From Chara braunii (lineage: Eukaryota; Streptophyta; Charophyceae; Charales; Characeae), in NCBI GenBank assembly GCA_003427395.1, contig BFEA01000045.1:1702663-1724097 (forward strand): a stretch of DNA of 21,435 nucleotides, read 5' to 3'. Position 1 is the stretch's first letter, and each line of letters begins with the position of its first letter. The translations under genes and the position numbers were made by a program. Below the pieces are notes generated by a model, which worked only from the letters and a program-made list of their open reading frames with translations, did no database searches and was not told the DNA's origin. Shown one piece after another: positions 1-9,043 of this stretch.

Positions 1-759
1 AGAGGGGTTGAGTAGACAGCTTCGAGNTGTCGTGGCGGCCAAATATCAAGGNGTTTGACTTTGACGGNTGTCACNGACTACAACGTCCAATCATACTAAA
101 TAATAAAAAAAAGCAAGAACNAAGAAGGGACCTCTCTTTTCTCTCAAGGCATAACTTATTTAATCACTATGCACGACCTCAATGGGTCGAGCGGACACAG
201 GAAACATGATATAAAAGTTACGAGATAGGAGACNATCACTCTCACAATCAAGGTGTGNCTTCCTTCAAATATATATACATNTATAATCATACGCAAAACC
301 AAGTNTGGACTTCAACTCACAGAACATACNTGTAATCACATCAAAGATCCACATCAACAGAGCACACACTACACGGGGTCAACTCCAACCATTCTTTGCG
401 CTCACACCCCTCGCTTTAGCCATACAAGCCTCACTCTTTGTGCAACTCTCAAAATAAAATAGTCGGCGTCTTTATTAAATGGCCATTCAATTAAAGTCTG
501 GGTAAAAATAGAACAAAACAAAACAAAACACAGGGCCAAAGTCTTTAGGTTGAGTAGCAAGAGTGGATTAGAGTTGAGCCGGAAACCGACTTGTTATCAA
601 AAGATAACAGAAGATGATCCTCGTAGGATCAGCTTGAAGCTAGTCAAGCCTTAAATCAATCTGAATAAAGATAACCTGCAATGCAGCACAGGCCAGTACC
701 CAAGTCATGCTTGAGTGATCAAGATACAATCCTACCTTCCTAACTAACCTCTCAAGTAT
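1..759. other. unassigned non-coding DNA
   Basis: AT-rich sequence with scattered single N calls and no convincing reading frame; the one short open frame (253-462) contains several N and shows no family motif. A short (AAAAC)n run lies near 511-532. By position it could be the interior of a minus-strand retroelement whose start would be near 3.0 kb, but nothing here proves that. Confidence 0.4.
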
Positions 760-1000
760 ATCTAAAAATGTAAGAAAATCTGGCAGCATATCCCCTAAAC
801 AGGATGACTTCCCAAATTTCCCCTAGCTGAAAATAATCNAACTCTCAAAATTGTGCAAAATTTTGGCAGCGCTTCCCGTAGGAAAAGTGTCTTTTCAGAA
901 TTTCTACAACCTAAAAAATGACTAACTCCTCAAGATTTGTAGAAATTTCNGCAGCGCTTCCCGTAGGAACAAGAGGCTGCCAAGATTTATACGAAGCTGA
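760..1000. repeat. degenerate tandem repeat, about 84-bp period, three units
   Basis: The 19-mer GCAGCGCTTCCCGTAGGAA occurs exactly at 866-884 and 951-969. A weaker version (GCAGCATATCCCC) lies at 783-795. The spacings are 83 and 85 bp. Each unit is preceded by an A/T-rich stretch of the type CTCAARATTTGTRNAAATTT. The units diverge outside the core, so this is an old array. Similar short arrays occur in untranslated parts of plant LTR retrotransposons, which fits the rest of the window. Confidence 0.7.
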
Positions 1001-1368
1001 AAAGACAGAAAGACAAAGCAAACTATACTTGGGACTATCTTCTGACACCTGCTTGATGATTCAGGATCAATGATAGTCAGCACGACCTCTAGATAAGACT
1101 GTGAGTTAGCATTGATCCTAACCCCTGGCAGGGCAGTCCAATCTTCATCCCAAGTTCTCCCTCCCATCATCCATCTGATCTACCTATGGCTCCATCACTT
1201 GGCGAGCGTCTAAAGCAACTAGCCGATCGAAAAGACGCCCCAAGTGAAAGCCCCCACGCATGCATAAACAAACATCTCTCACAATCCCACATCAATTTGC
1301 CCAAGTAGTTCGTAAGATCGTTGAGTTGTTTTCCCNTAGTAGACCCCATTGCCTATGGCATAGGATCA
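1001..1368. other. unassigned segment before the AACTTA array
   Basis: No family motif is visible on either strand. Two short minus-strand open frames (922-1170 and 1167-1349) meet here; their translations (for example a TWDEDWTALPGVR stretch) look mildly protein-like but carry no recognisable domain. This could be remnant coding sequence of a minus-strand element or chance. Confidence 0.3.
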
Positions 1369-2660
1369 GACAAGGCCCTAACTTAAGGGTATGTCCAACC
1401 TGCCTAAGTAAACAAGTAAAAATACACGCAACTAGACTGCCCTAACTTAAGGGTACGCCCAACACCACATAAACTCTAGTCATAAAACATATGACCAGAC
1501 TGCCCCAACTTAAGGGTACGCCTGACTTCTNCTTAACTGACGACATGAAGCATAAAACTAGACTGCCCTAACTTAAGGGTATGCCTAGTTAGCTCATAGA
1601 CAAAGTTACGTAGGGTATAAGATTAGGCTGCTCCAACTTAGGGGTGTGCCTAGCCTGCCTAAAACAAATACGAACGACGAATGGTCAGACCGCCCTAACT
1701 TAAGGGTACGTCCAGCCTACATAACATCAACGACAAGAGCGTATCACTAGGCTGCCCTAACTTAAAGGTACGCCTAACCAGCTTAGATAAGTTTAGGTAC
1801 ATAAGACAATATGACCTGACCGCCCTAACTTAAGGGTACGCTTAGTCTCCGTAACGACAATATACGAGAACAACGATTGGTATACTTGCACAAACTTTAT
1901 ATGTTTCTTTCTTATTAGGCAGATGATCATACCTACCCAACTTAGGGAGACATCAAATCCTGCCTTGTGTTTAGAAGGGAAAATAAAANCAGATTTATAC
2001 TAACTCTCTGCACCTTTGTATTATTACGAGCATAAGACTGAACCACCCTAACTTAAGGGTANGCTCAGCCTGCNCGAGTTACCTACATTATATTCTTCAC
2101 TTNTCTCTCTTCTCTTCTTGTTCTACCTNACTTACTGACTGNCTTTCCCAACTTAGGGTGCCCGCCCTGCNAGAATATATGTTCATATAATATAGGTACC
2201 AAATTTTATACTCTGGTTGATCCTTATATTCACGGCTTATGACTGAGCTGCCCTAACTTAAGGGTATGCTTAACCTTATGCCCGAGTCCCCCTCAGACGA
2301 AACAATCATAAAACTGGGTCTACGCAACTTAGAATATCCCCAGTTCTGTTTTCAACAACCCACAAAAAAACATCAGGAGGATTCTGAGCCCTTCCAACTT
2401 AGGGTGCCCATCCTCCTGTTCAGAAACCCCAGAAAAAAAACAGCGACTGGTGCGTCCAACTTAGGATAGGCCCANCCCTCAAAGATCACACAGTCAACCC
2501 AACAAACATAAATAAAACACAGCACTTATCCCACATCAACTTAGAGGAGCTCAGCCTTGGGTTGACCCAGTCAAACGCAAGCAAAACACCTTCATCCCAC
2601 CTTCCCCCAAATTCTGTTTATTTAAACTTANAGGAGCTCAGCCTTGGATTAGCTCAAGGT
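1369..2660. repeat. interspersed array with conserved AACTTA core inside variable stems
   Basis: About 17 units share the core CCCTAACTTAAGGG or a relaxed form such as TCCAACTTAGGG. Period is about 60-67 bp from 1376 to 1830, then about 100-113 bp to 2250, then 60-90 bp. The core is a hairpin: CCCT or CCC pairs with AGGG or GGG around the loop AACTTA. Outside the core many units have an extra complementary pair that differs in sequence between units: 1369-1372/1392-1395, 1556-1561/1585-1590 (AACTAG/CTAGTT), 1625-1629/1652-1656, 1748-1752/1772-1776, 1922-1925/1951-1954, 2038-2041/2065-2068, 2312-2318/2339-2345 (AACTGGG/CCCAGTT) and 2374-2381/2411-2418 (CAGGAGGA/TCCTCCTG). A few units lack a clear outer stem. 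The last two units (2537 and 2625) have changed to CAACTTAGAGGAGCTCAGCC. No cas gene or CRISPR-like identity is present. Confidence 0.8.
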
Positions 2661-3042
2661 TTATCTGAACTTTCACATATACTTGTTTATTTAGCCTTCC
2701 ACCAAACACGTCCTGACATACATAGCAAAACAAAAAGTAGTATCCTTACACAGTTGTATNCAGATACCCAGGGGATAACAGATAGGGGAAGGGCTCACAC
2801 GCGTCAGACGAAATTATACCTGAAGTTCCCTGCCTCGATAACTCCTCTTGAGTTCCGTGGGCTGACTCCCCACAGAGTCTTGTTGCGGTCCTACGGGTTG
2901 CAATCCCGCCTGCCGCCTTCCTCTTAGAACTGGATTAGACTTAGAGCAAGAAGGATAAAAGTAGAAAGGTTAGACTCTCGAGATCCAAGAGAGGGACAAC
3001 TCAACTCATACTGAGAGGGCCTTGTTATCTTGAATCTCCGGA
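2661..3042. other. unassigned non-coding segment next to the left primer-like site
   Basis: No gene is supported. It contains short self-complementary stretches (for example GTGGG...CCCAC near 2858-2874). Read on the minus strand it directly follows the primer-like site at 3062-3043, so it would be the 5' leader of a minus-strand retroelement. The 121-aa plus frame across 2562-2927 has N codons and no family resemblance. Confidence 0.3.
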
Positions 3043-3062
3043 GGGCCCCGCAATGGTAGCCA
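3043..3062 (-). promoter_or_regulatory. possible primer binding site of a minus-strand LTR element
   Basis: On the minus strand the sequence reads TTTTGGCTACCATTGCGGGG. This resembles, with several mismatches and one missing C, the tRNA-Asp type site of plant gypsy elements (TGGCGCCGTTGCCGGGG), and it has the TTTTGG lead-in typical of such sites. Just before it on the minus strand is ...CTGCA, an acceptable LTR end. The match is imperfect and no matching 3' LTR is in view, so this is a hypothesis that fits the inverted relationship of the left and right blocks. Confidence 0.3.
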
Positions 3063-4700
3063 AAATATGCAGCAGTTCGGCCACAANAACGTCAAATAGT
3101 CGGGCGCCGCCACCCCTCCCCAGACGAACTTCTGAGTCGCAGCAATACCTCCCTTCAAGCCTGACTACCCCCTTCAAATCACACCACTTCCCCCTAACCA
3201 AACCGTAATCGAAAAGTTCAGAATGACCGCGGTTGAACAGAGCACACTCCGTAGCTCTCTTCGGAATGCAGGTGAGAATCGTGATAGTGCACATAACAAC
3301 CGTGCGCAATAGCTAGGCAATGTAACAATGCTCAATCAACGAACTCCGCGCTGAACCACAGTAATAAGCAGCCATACATAGTAGCGCACAGTGCAGCTTA
3401 GTAATGAAGCCGGGGCAAGCGCACAGTAATGCTGCAACAAGCTCAGTAAAAATGATCAGGTCCCGTTCTTAATGTTGGGCACCAGCTCCCTGACTACCCT
3501 CCAAGTCACAGCCGTGGTCAAGTAAGGTAGCAACACCAAGCAGCAACCTCCGCCAGGCGCAGTGGATCCCAACCCCACTCACTGATGTGTACTGCGTCGC
3601 ACAACAAATGCCCTGCGTCCATGCACAACAAAAACTCAGCGACGCAGCAACACACCACACCACATAGTAAACGCAGCGGTGTACCATGCAGCACAACCAG
3701 ATGCCGAGAACGGCGACGTAGCCCCAAACTCAGCAGCTCCACCTGCTGCAAGAACAACTTTACTCTATTGAAGTAAAAGTACCTGCCCCGAATGAACCAC
3801 CAACTGCCCAAAGAAGTAGTAGTCAAAATGTTGTCACAACCNAGACCGCANCTCCACAATCACACTTTGACAACACAGCACTTGAAGCTTCATCCACATT
3901 TACACCTCCTTAGCGGGTCGTAGTAGTGGAAACACAATGACCCGCGGTAGACACAGCAACCGTTGTATTAGAACGTAGTCAGAACAATGGCAGAATCGTA
4001 CTGCAATGGCATAGCAAGGAGGTACTGCATCAGTCAAGATACAGAGGCAGCCTATTCTGTATCCAACAATAGCAATCGAAGTGCACATAAAATGTCGTCG
4101 TGCAGTTCTGTGCTGCACCAGGTGCGTGCTTCCACACCCTGGCTTCTTCATAGCAGACCGCGGTAGGCGGACTGCGTACCCATAGTGCACCGTAGCCAGG
4201 CTCAGCAGTACTGAAAAGTAGGGAATGGCTCCTTAATTGGTAACGTATTCCACTCACTGCAGTGGTGCCACTTAGCACTATAGCAGTCTAAACGGGAATC
4301 GCTCGGCCGCAACCGTGAGCTCAAACAATGGTTCATCCTTGCTATGTCTAGACCTGGCGAGTTTGGAATGATGGTCTATCTGTCCTCTGGGTCCGAGCTC
4401 CAATCCTCATTGCAACATTTTGTGGTATACTAATCGGGTCGCTAATCACTACAACCAGCAGCTCAATTGCCCCGAGCAATGCCAATACCTAATCCACCTA
4501 CTCATTCTGTAGCCCGTGACNACAGGGCAGCCATCCCGTCGCTAGTCTTGGCTTACCTTACTTCCTCTCCACACAATGCACTTTCCTCGCCCTATAAACC
4601 AGATTCAGGTTCNGCTGCGTAGCTTCGATAGAANAACAGCATGACCATGGTGCTGGTGTATATACAACANAACATCAGAATTACCACCTTGATCAATATG
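3063..4700 (-). other. non-coding block rich in GTTGCTGC-like words on the minus strand; candidate LTR
   Basis: No domain-bearing frame is seen. On the minus strand the sequence is full of TTGCTGC, CTACGNTG and TGTTGTG words, a texture also found on the plus strand at 18830-19550. Overlapping minus frames (3469-3696, 3518-3859, 3900-4190, 4030-4278) are cysteine- and leucine-rich consequences of these words. If the primer-like site at 3043-3062 is real, this would be the 3' part of a minus-strand LTR. Confidence 0.35.
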
Positions 4701-5023
4701 ACAAACAACACCNGGCCCCGCNCCCCTCCCCCACGATGTGCAAGCTGAAAATGACTTCTCCGCTAGAACAAGAAGAGCTACATCGCTCCAGCTGGTCACA
4801 ACTCTGCCCGCGTATTGAAACGGACGATCTTCAAATACATGGGGGTGTGTCCGGCACTTGCAGTCAGCTGTCCCGCATCACCACTGACCAGATGTGCGGT
4901 GGTGTGCAAAACGACAGTGACTTGTCCGCTAGAACCCACACGGATACACTGTAGAGTCAAACGCGTGTCCGCCCCTCCCTGTCGTTCTTCAGTTCATCCC
5001 ACATCGCCAGCTCCCAATGGTGA

Positions 5024-5099
<76 letters not shown>

Positions 5100-6063
5100 A
5101 CGTGCGCACTACTTACCAGCCTGTGGGTCTGCTCTTCCAAATTTGCCCGTTGTCCGTCAGCTTCCCTTGCCTTGGTCTGTATTCCACCCCCATTGAATTT
5201 GGTTGCTACCTCGGCTAGGTACGGCCGAAACGAAAGTTACTTGCATAGCCCGAGCACGACCTCACACATAAGCTGTGCGACCTCCCCGACGAGCGCGATT
5301 ATGCTTGACAGTCATGACGACCAGCGCCGCACCCTTTTCCACGCCAAATGTGCAAAAATGAGAATGAATCTACCGCTAAAACCCGGCCAAATGCATCCAC
5401 CTTTTCATGATTTCTCCTCCAGCGCAGCCCATTCCTTGGTTAGCTCCTAACCTACTAACCTGTCACTGAAACTAACACTACCACCGACATCGCCCTGCCC
5501 CCAAACTATGGATTCGACTTTCACCTCGCCACAATCCGTTCGGGGACGCACGAGGTATGCGTTTTCCCACGTTACCCTTTCTCTCTGCCATAGCTCCTAC
5601 GCACCACCTTTTCTAGTAACTCCCTCCTTACTGACTTTCATATCGAGCTGACCTCGTACTTGGGCTCGCCATACCCCAAACCCCCAGTCTAGAATCGTTG
5701 TCTACTCAAAATGATCAAGGATTTACCGAGGTAGCAAAAATTTGCTCTCCATCTTCGTCACTTCCCGCCATCTCCACACATACCCTTCCTCTATTATCTT
5801 TTACCACACCGCCCCGCCCGTCCTTCGGAGTTCACCATCATGGTCGCCCTACTAAATAAACCTTACCCTACCTCTCTCCCCCCTTCATTCCTTTCATTCT
5901 CAACCCGTCATCACATCAGCTTCCTACACTGGCGCCCCGTCAAGCCGTATGAACTTCGCGCGCAGCCCTTCATGCTCGCGACGACATAACCGTTAGCTTA
6001 TAGCAAAAACTAACATCGCCATCACGTTCGTCCCGCCTTAAAACCCCAATTTCGACTTTTAGT
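4701..6063 (-). repeat. left block: inverted relative of the 16.9-18.4 kb block
   Basis: Read on the minus strand this stretch shares motifs in the same order and texture with the plus strand of 16.9-18.4 kb. Minus 5603-5576 reads GTGCGTAGGAGCTATGGCAG, close to plus 17049-17068 (GTGCGCCGAGCTATGGCGG) and 17831-17849 (GTGCGCCAAGGTATGGCAG). The GGCGAGGTG...GTTAGT module at minus 5530-5440 matches plus 17155-17215. Half-sites of the form GARTGMAYCYRCC (5362-5374) also recur there. The 211-aa plus frame at 4815-5450 crosses the TC microsatellite and is not credible as a gene. Confidence 0.55.
5026..5095 (+). repeat. (TC)35 microsatellite
   Basis: A perfect 70-bp TC dinucleotide run on the plus strand. 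It lies inside the pyrimidine-rich left block and generates a serine/leucine repeat in one frame, which explains the only long open frame of the region. Confidence 0.99.
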
Positions 6064-6091
6064 TCGCCTGATTCTGTTAAGAATCAGGCGA
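6064..6091. repeat. perfect 11-bp hairpin
   Basis: TCGCCTGATTC (6064-6074) and GAATCAGGCGA (6081-6091) are exact reverse complements around a 6-nt loop. A hairpin of the same design (12-bp arms, 6-nt loop) lies at 16922-16951 in the related right block. A 17-T run follows at about 6159-6175. Confidence 0.9.
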
Positions 6092-6530
6092 GTTATGTCA
6101 TCCCCACCTTATCATCCTCATCTCCATCGTTTTCCTCGTCTTCCCTCTCCACTCTCCTTTTTTTTTTTTTTTTTCTCCTCTTTTGTTCTTCCCTTCCTCA
6201 TCCTTCGGGCTGTAGCGCAGCAGCAAGCAGATGGTCCGACACCCTCTACCACCCTTCAGAAATGACAAATCTCTTGTCTCACTGTCGGGCTATCCCTTTT
6301 AATAGCCAGACCCATTCAGGAAAAACTGTCGTCGTGCTGATGAAAAACAAGAAGAGCGAGGAAAATTAAATATAAATATAAATTAGAAAAAAAAATCCCG
6401 AGCTCAGTGATTCCAGGATCACTAGTACTAGTATCTTCCCCAACTGTACCTGACCGTGGTGAACAGGCTGACCTTAGGTAATTCCAAATTTTTAGTATAT
6501 CACTCGTCTGCTTCCAGCTGAGCTCGCACT
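6092..6530. other. unassigned sequence with poly-T and A-rich tracts
   Basis: Contains a T run near 6159-6175 and an A-rich stretch (6360-6398) that would read on the minus strand as a T tract following GAGCTCGGGA. No coding potential is seen. It may be the end of the left block and the start of the element carrying the 60-bp repeats. Confidence 0.3.
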
Positions 6531-6765
6531 CAGGCCTGTACTTCAACAGTTTGGGGGGTGTACCACCTGAGCTAGGTCCACAACTGTCGGTCCCACAGGC
6601 CTGTCAGCAGTCTGGGGTTGTATCAACTGAGCTGGGTCCGCAGCTGTTGGTCCCACATGCCTATCAGCAACCTACGGTTGTATCAACTGAGCTGGGTCCG
6701 CAGCTATTGGTCCCACAGGCCTATCAGCAGCCTGCGGTTGTATCAACTGAGCTGGGTCCGCTGGT
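6531..6765. repeat. 60-bp tandem repeat, about four units
   Basis: The units line up at exactly 60 bp: GAGCTRGGTCC recurs at 6570, 6630, 6690 and 6750 within longer matches (TATCAACTGAGCTGGGTCCG in three). Units two and three differ at only a few sites, while the first is more diverged. On the plus strand the array is open as a 20-residue peptide repeat (VVSTELGPQLLVPQAYQQP type, 6551-6811), but a second frame is open too, as expected when the period is a multiple of three. On the minus strand each unit contains CAGCTCAGTTGAT, which resembles a tRNA D-arm / Pol III A box; no good B box was found. Confidence 0.85.
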
Positions 6766-6840
6766 ACCTTTGCCAGCCTCGAAACCCACGCCGGGGCCGC
6801 ATCCCAACTGAACCCAAAGGGTTAAATCAAATAAGTAAAC

Positions 6841-6880
6841 ATCAAAAAATAAAAATAAAAATAAAAATAAATAATTAAAA
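6841..6880 (+). repeat. (AAAAAT)n A-rich tract
   Basis: A run of AAAAAT/AAAATA units ending in AATAATTAAAA. It follows the 60-bp repeat and its unique tail (to 6835), so it could be the A-rich tail of a short retroposed element on the plus strand. Confidence 0.8.
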
Positions 6881-7249
6881 CAACAGAATAGGGAGGGTGC
6901 AGTAATTCGTGTGCATGAAGGTCTGTATGGGGCCCAGACCCGCCTCAGGCCACGCAAAACTCACTGTTCTGCGTTGGGCTGTGTGACTAGGCACTGCCCA
7001 AGCCCAGACTGCTGCGTCCGGCTGTGAGACCGAACGCTGCAGATGGGAATTCAAAGGTCAAAGTCCACTGTAGAGTCAAAGGTACCATGCACAGGCCCTT
7101 GGCCAGATACACTCACTTGTGATATGCAGGTACCCAGACGGCATTGAGGCCAAAGAATATTCGGTTTCGGTATAATCTGAGCCCTCGTCTGCATCGAGAT
7201 CTGGACGACTGAGGGAGGCAGCATCCGGGGCGCAAACCCCGAGTCAAGA
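6881..7249. other. unassigned, probably upstream part of the central 5' LTR
   Basis: No gene is supported. Because the 3' LTR is missing, the start of the 5' LTR cannot be set by comparison. The sequence has repeated GTGCGNNGG-like words and a possible weak promoter word (TACATAAGG) just downstream near 7253-7261. Confidence 0.3.
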
Positions 7250-7917
7250 GTACATAAGGACTGACTCTCGGCATTTGACATTCATTTAGTCGCGACAATG
7301 TTGACTTTCTACTTTGACGACGACGCTGGCTCTATGCTGAGACGCTGGCTGGACGCTGGCTTCTGGCTGGCATTTGTGAGATACGGCGGCGCGCTGCTTG
7401 CCAGACATGCTGGCTGGCTTGCTCTTGTCTACTTGGTATGCTGACGTGGCAGCTGCCACGCGTTGCTGCTGACGTGGTCGCTGCCACGTGTGTTCCGTGC
7501 TGATGTGGCGGCTACATGGGAGAGATACAGTTGTTCTGATTCATCGTATTCAGGAGGTGATCACGACTGTGGAAGGATCAGAGATACGTACCTGTTTATC
7601 TTGAGGTTGATGATGCTCTAGCGCTGATGATGGACTATTGATGTGCCACGTGGCACTTTGAGGAGAACTTCAGATATCGTTCCAATCATTGTTGCTAAGG
7701 TGGCAACATTGTGAGGGAAGCCCGAAGAGGAAGTGGGCGCAGTATTCTTCTCCACCCTCTAAGTCTATCTTCCTAACCTCTTGCTTATTCGTCTGTGTAT
7801 GATTATCCATCTCTCTTTGTATCTGGTAACGATTTCACTATTGATATCTCATCAGCTGGTTGACGATTTGTGGACTTGCATTATCAACAAGTATCATCAC
7901 GACTTGGGTTCATTACA
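7250..7917 (+). mobile_element. 3' part of the 5' LTR of the central Ty3/gypsy element
   Basis: The LTR end is placed at ...CATTACA (7917) because a 3-nt spacer and a perfect initiator-Met primer site follow. The last 170 bp are T/C-rich with TATC words, as in U5 regions. The segment 7318-7410 is rich in GCTGGCT words. Palindromes with CACGTG or GTGGCAGCTGCCAC cores lie at 7445-7460 and 7643-7656. The left border is approximate; no second copy was found in the window. Confidence 0.6.
7643..7656. promoter_or_regulatory. perfect G-box palindrome GTGCCACGTGGCAC
   Basis: A 14-nt perfect palindrome centred on CACGTG, the plant bZIP/bHLH G-box core. With 7445-7460 (CGTGGCAGCTGCCACG, also a perfect palindrome) it belongs to the ACGTGGC family of words that fills the LTR end and leader of this element. 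A regulatory role is inferred from the motif only. Confidence 0.55.
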
Positions 7918-7920
7918 ATT

Positions 7921-7932
7921 TGGTATCAGAGC
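7921..7932 (+). promoter_or_regulatory. primer binding site, initiator tRNA-Met
   Basis: TGGTATCAGAGC is the exact complement of the 3' terminal 12 nt of plant initiator tRNA-Met, the usual primer for first-strand synthesis of plant LTR retrotransposons. It lies 3 nt after the LTR end, the normal spacing. Confidence 0.93.
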
Positions 7933-8013
7933 TGTACTCCTGATCGAAGTACGACAATGAAGATAACGAAGTTGATGACGAAAACCGCACGCACGTGCGC
8001 CAACTGGCGCCAG

Positions 8014-8976
8014 GTAAGTTGAGGGTGACGTGGCTCGGTGCTATCATGTTGTCGCACGCGTTTATTAACGCGATCTAGACAGCAGACCACGCATCCTCTG
8101 TTGAAGACTCGCGCGTGTTGAACAAGAAGACGAAGACAATCCAAGGTGGCAGGACCAGAAATCTGACGTGGCAGTCTAGATACTGATCATGAGATAAACA
8201 GCCAGGATCGTGACGCTGACTCACGACATTGCTGACGTGGCATATGATGTGTCACGTCCCAGAGATCTGCTGCTGACGTGGCATATTGCTACGATATTCA
8301 CAAGCAAGCAGATCCCTCGAGGTGCTGACGTCGCCTGATGACTTGATGCTGACGTGGCGAGAAGGATTACGCACTTACCTGGTGCAGAGGTGATCCTTGC
8401 TAACGCAGCATTATTGATATGCTGACGTGGCACCACCGTAACTGGCTGGAAAAACTGCTGACGTGGCAGTAGAGGGCCGCCGCATTTGTGATGAGTGCCC
8501 TCCTGCTGACGTGGCAGTGAGAACTTGACTGCTCGACGAACCAAGGTTGTGGCAGAAGACTGATCAGAGTTGCTGACGTGGCACCCATCCTGTTGATTAG
8601 GGGTGACACGTGGCAGGCACGCGTGTGCCTAAGTGAGGAAGTACATTCTGACGACGACGGTGGTACGGCTGATTGTACAGCTATAGTGCCAGATGTCGAA
8701 TGGGGTGTTGATTGCATTGGGCAGGGACTGACGCAGAGAAAGAAGGGGCTAACATATTGTTTGTTGGATGTTGGCTTACTTACCTTGTGTTGATTGTTGT
8801 CTTGTGTTGTGCATACTCACTTGTGTTGTATCTGACCACACGGGCCTGACTTGGTACCTGTTCACTTAGGACGTCATCACATAGGAACACAACAAAACAG
8901 CAATAGTTAGATTTAGGAAATAGAAGTAGATTGTGCTGTTTTATTCTCCTTGGTTATTGAAATCGTGTTGTGACAG
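8014..8976 (+). other. possible leader intron (donor at 8014)
   Basis: CAG|GTAAGT at 8011-8019 is a perfect consensus 5' splice site placed 80 nt after the primer site. Acceptor candidates before gag are ...GTTGTGACAG (ending 8976) and TTATTGTGCGGCAG (ending 9031), the latter with CTAAT upstream. If used, splicing would remove the whole TGACGTGGCA array from the transcript. This is a motif-based guess; one perfect donor can occur by chance. Confidence 0.3.
8025..8615 (+). repeat. leader array of TGACGTGGCA
   Basis: Copies of TGACGTGGCA or close variants start at 8164, 8233, 8274, 8326 (TGACGTCGCC), 8350 (TGACGTGGCG), 8423, 8459, 8507, 8574, and as TGACACGTGGCA at 8604; a related GTGACGTGGC lies at 8025. 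Most are preceded by GC (GCTGACGTGGCA). Distances vary (24-73 bp), and the DNA between copies is not similar, so this is not a simple tandem repeat. The word fuses TGACG (as-1 type) with ACGTGGC (ABRE/G-box type), both plant bZIP sites. Apparent minus-strand open frames here are translations of the repeated word. Confidence 0.88.
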
Positions 8977-9043
8977 ATCAGGTGCGGCCGTGGAATTAAT
9001 TATTGTTGTCTAATTATTTATTGTGCGGCAGTCGTACATCACG
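8616..9043 (+). other. remaining untranslated leader before gag
   Basis: No gene is supported. A hairpin AGGCACGCGTGTGCCT lies near 8614-8629 at the edge of the motif array. The last 120 nt before the gag ATG are T-rich. The 71-aa open frame at 8578-8793 overlaps the array and shows no family motif. Confidence 0.4.

Noticed and set aside
1369-2660. CRISPR array
   Set aside because: Core too short and degenerate, spacing irregular, setting eukaryotic, no cas genes; hairpin array fits better.
2876-2920. Possible tRNA 3' half (GGTTGCAATCCC)
   Set aside because: No cloverleaf could be drawn with the upstream sequence.
4996-5006. Plant snRNA promoter element ATCCCACATCG
   Set aside because: Exact match to the upstream sequence element but no TATA box or snRNA follows; the TC microsatellite comes next. 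Likely chance.
4815-5450. 211-aa plus-strand open frame
   Set aside because: Open mainly because of the TC microsatellite; no motif on either side.
6551-6811. 86-aa protein with a 20-residue repeat
   Set aside because: Short, two overlapping frames open, and unit changes do not favour silent sites in an obvious way; treated as a minisatellite.
8221-8717. Minus-strand frames with CHVS and ATSA repeats
   Set aside because: They are translations of the reverse complement of TGACGTGGCA.
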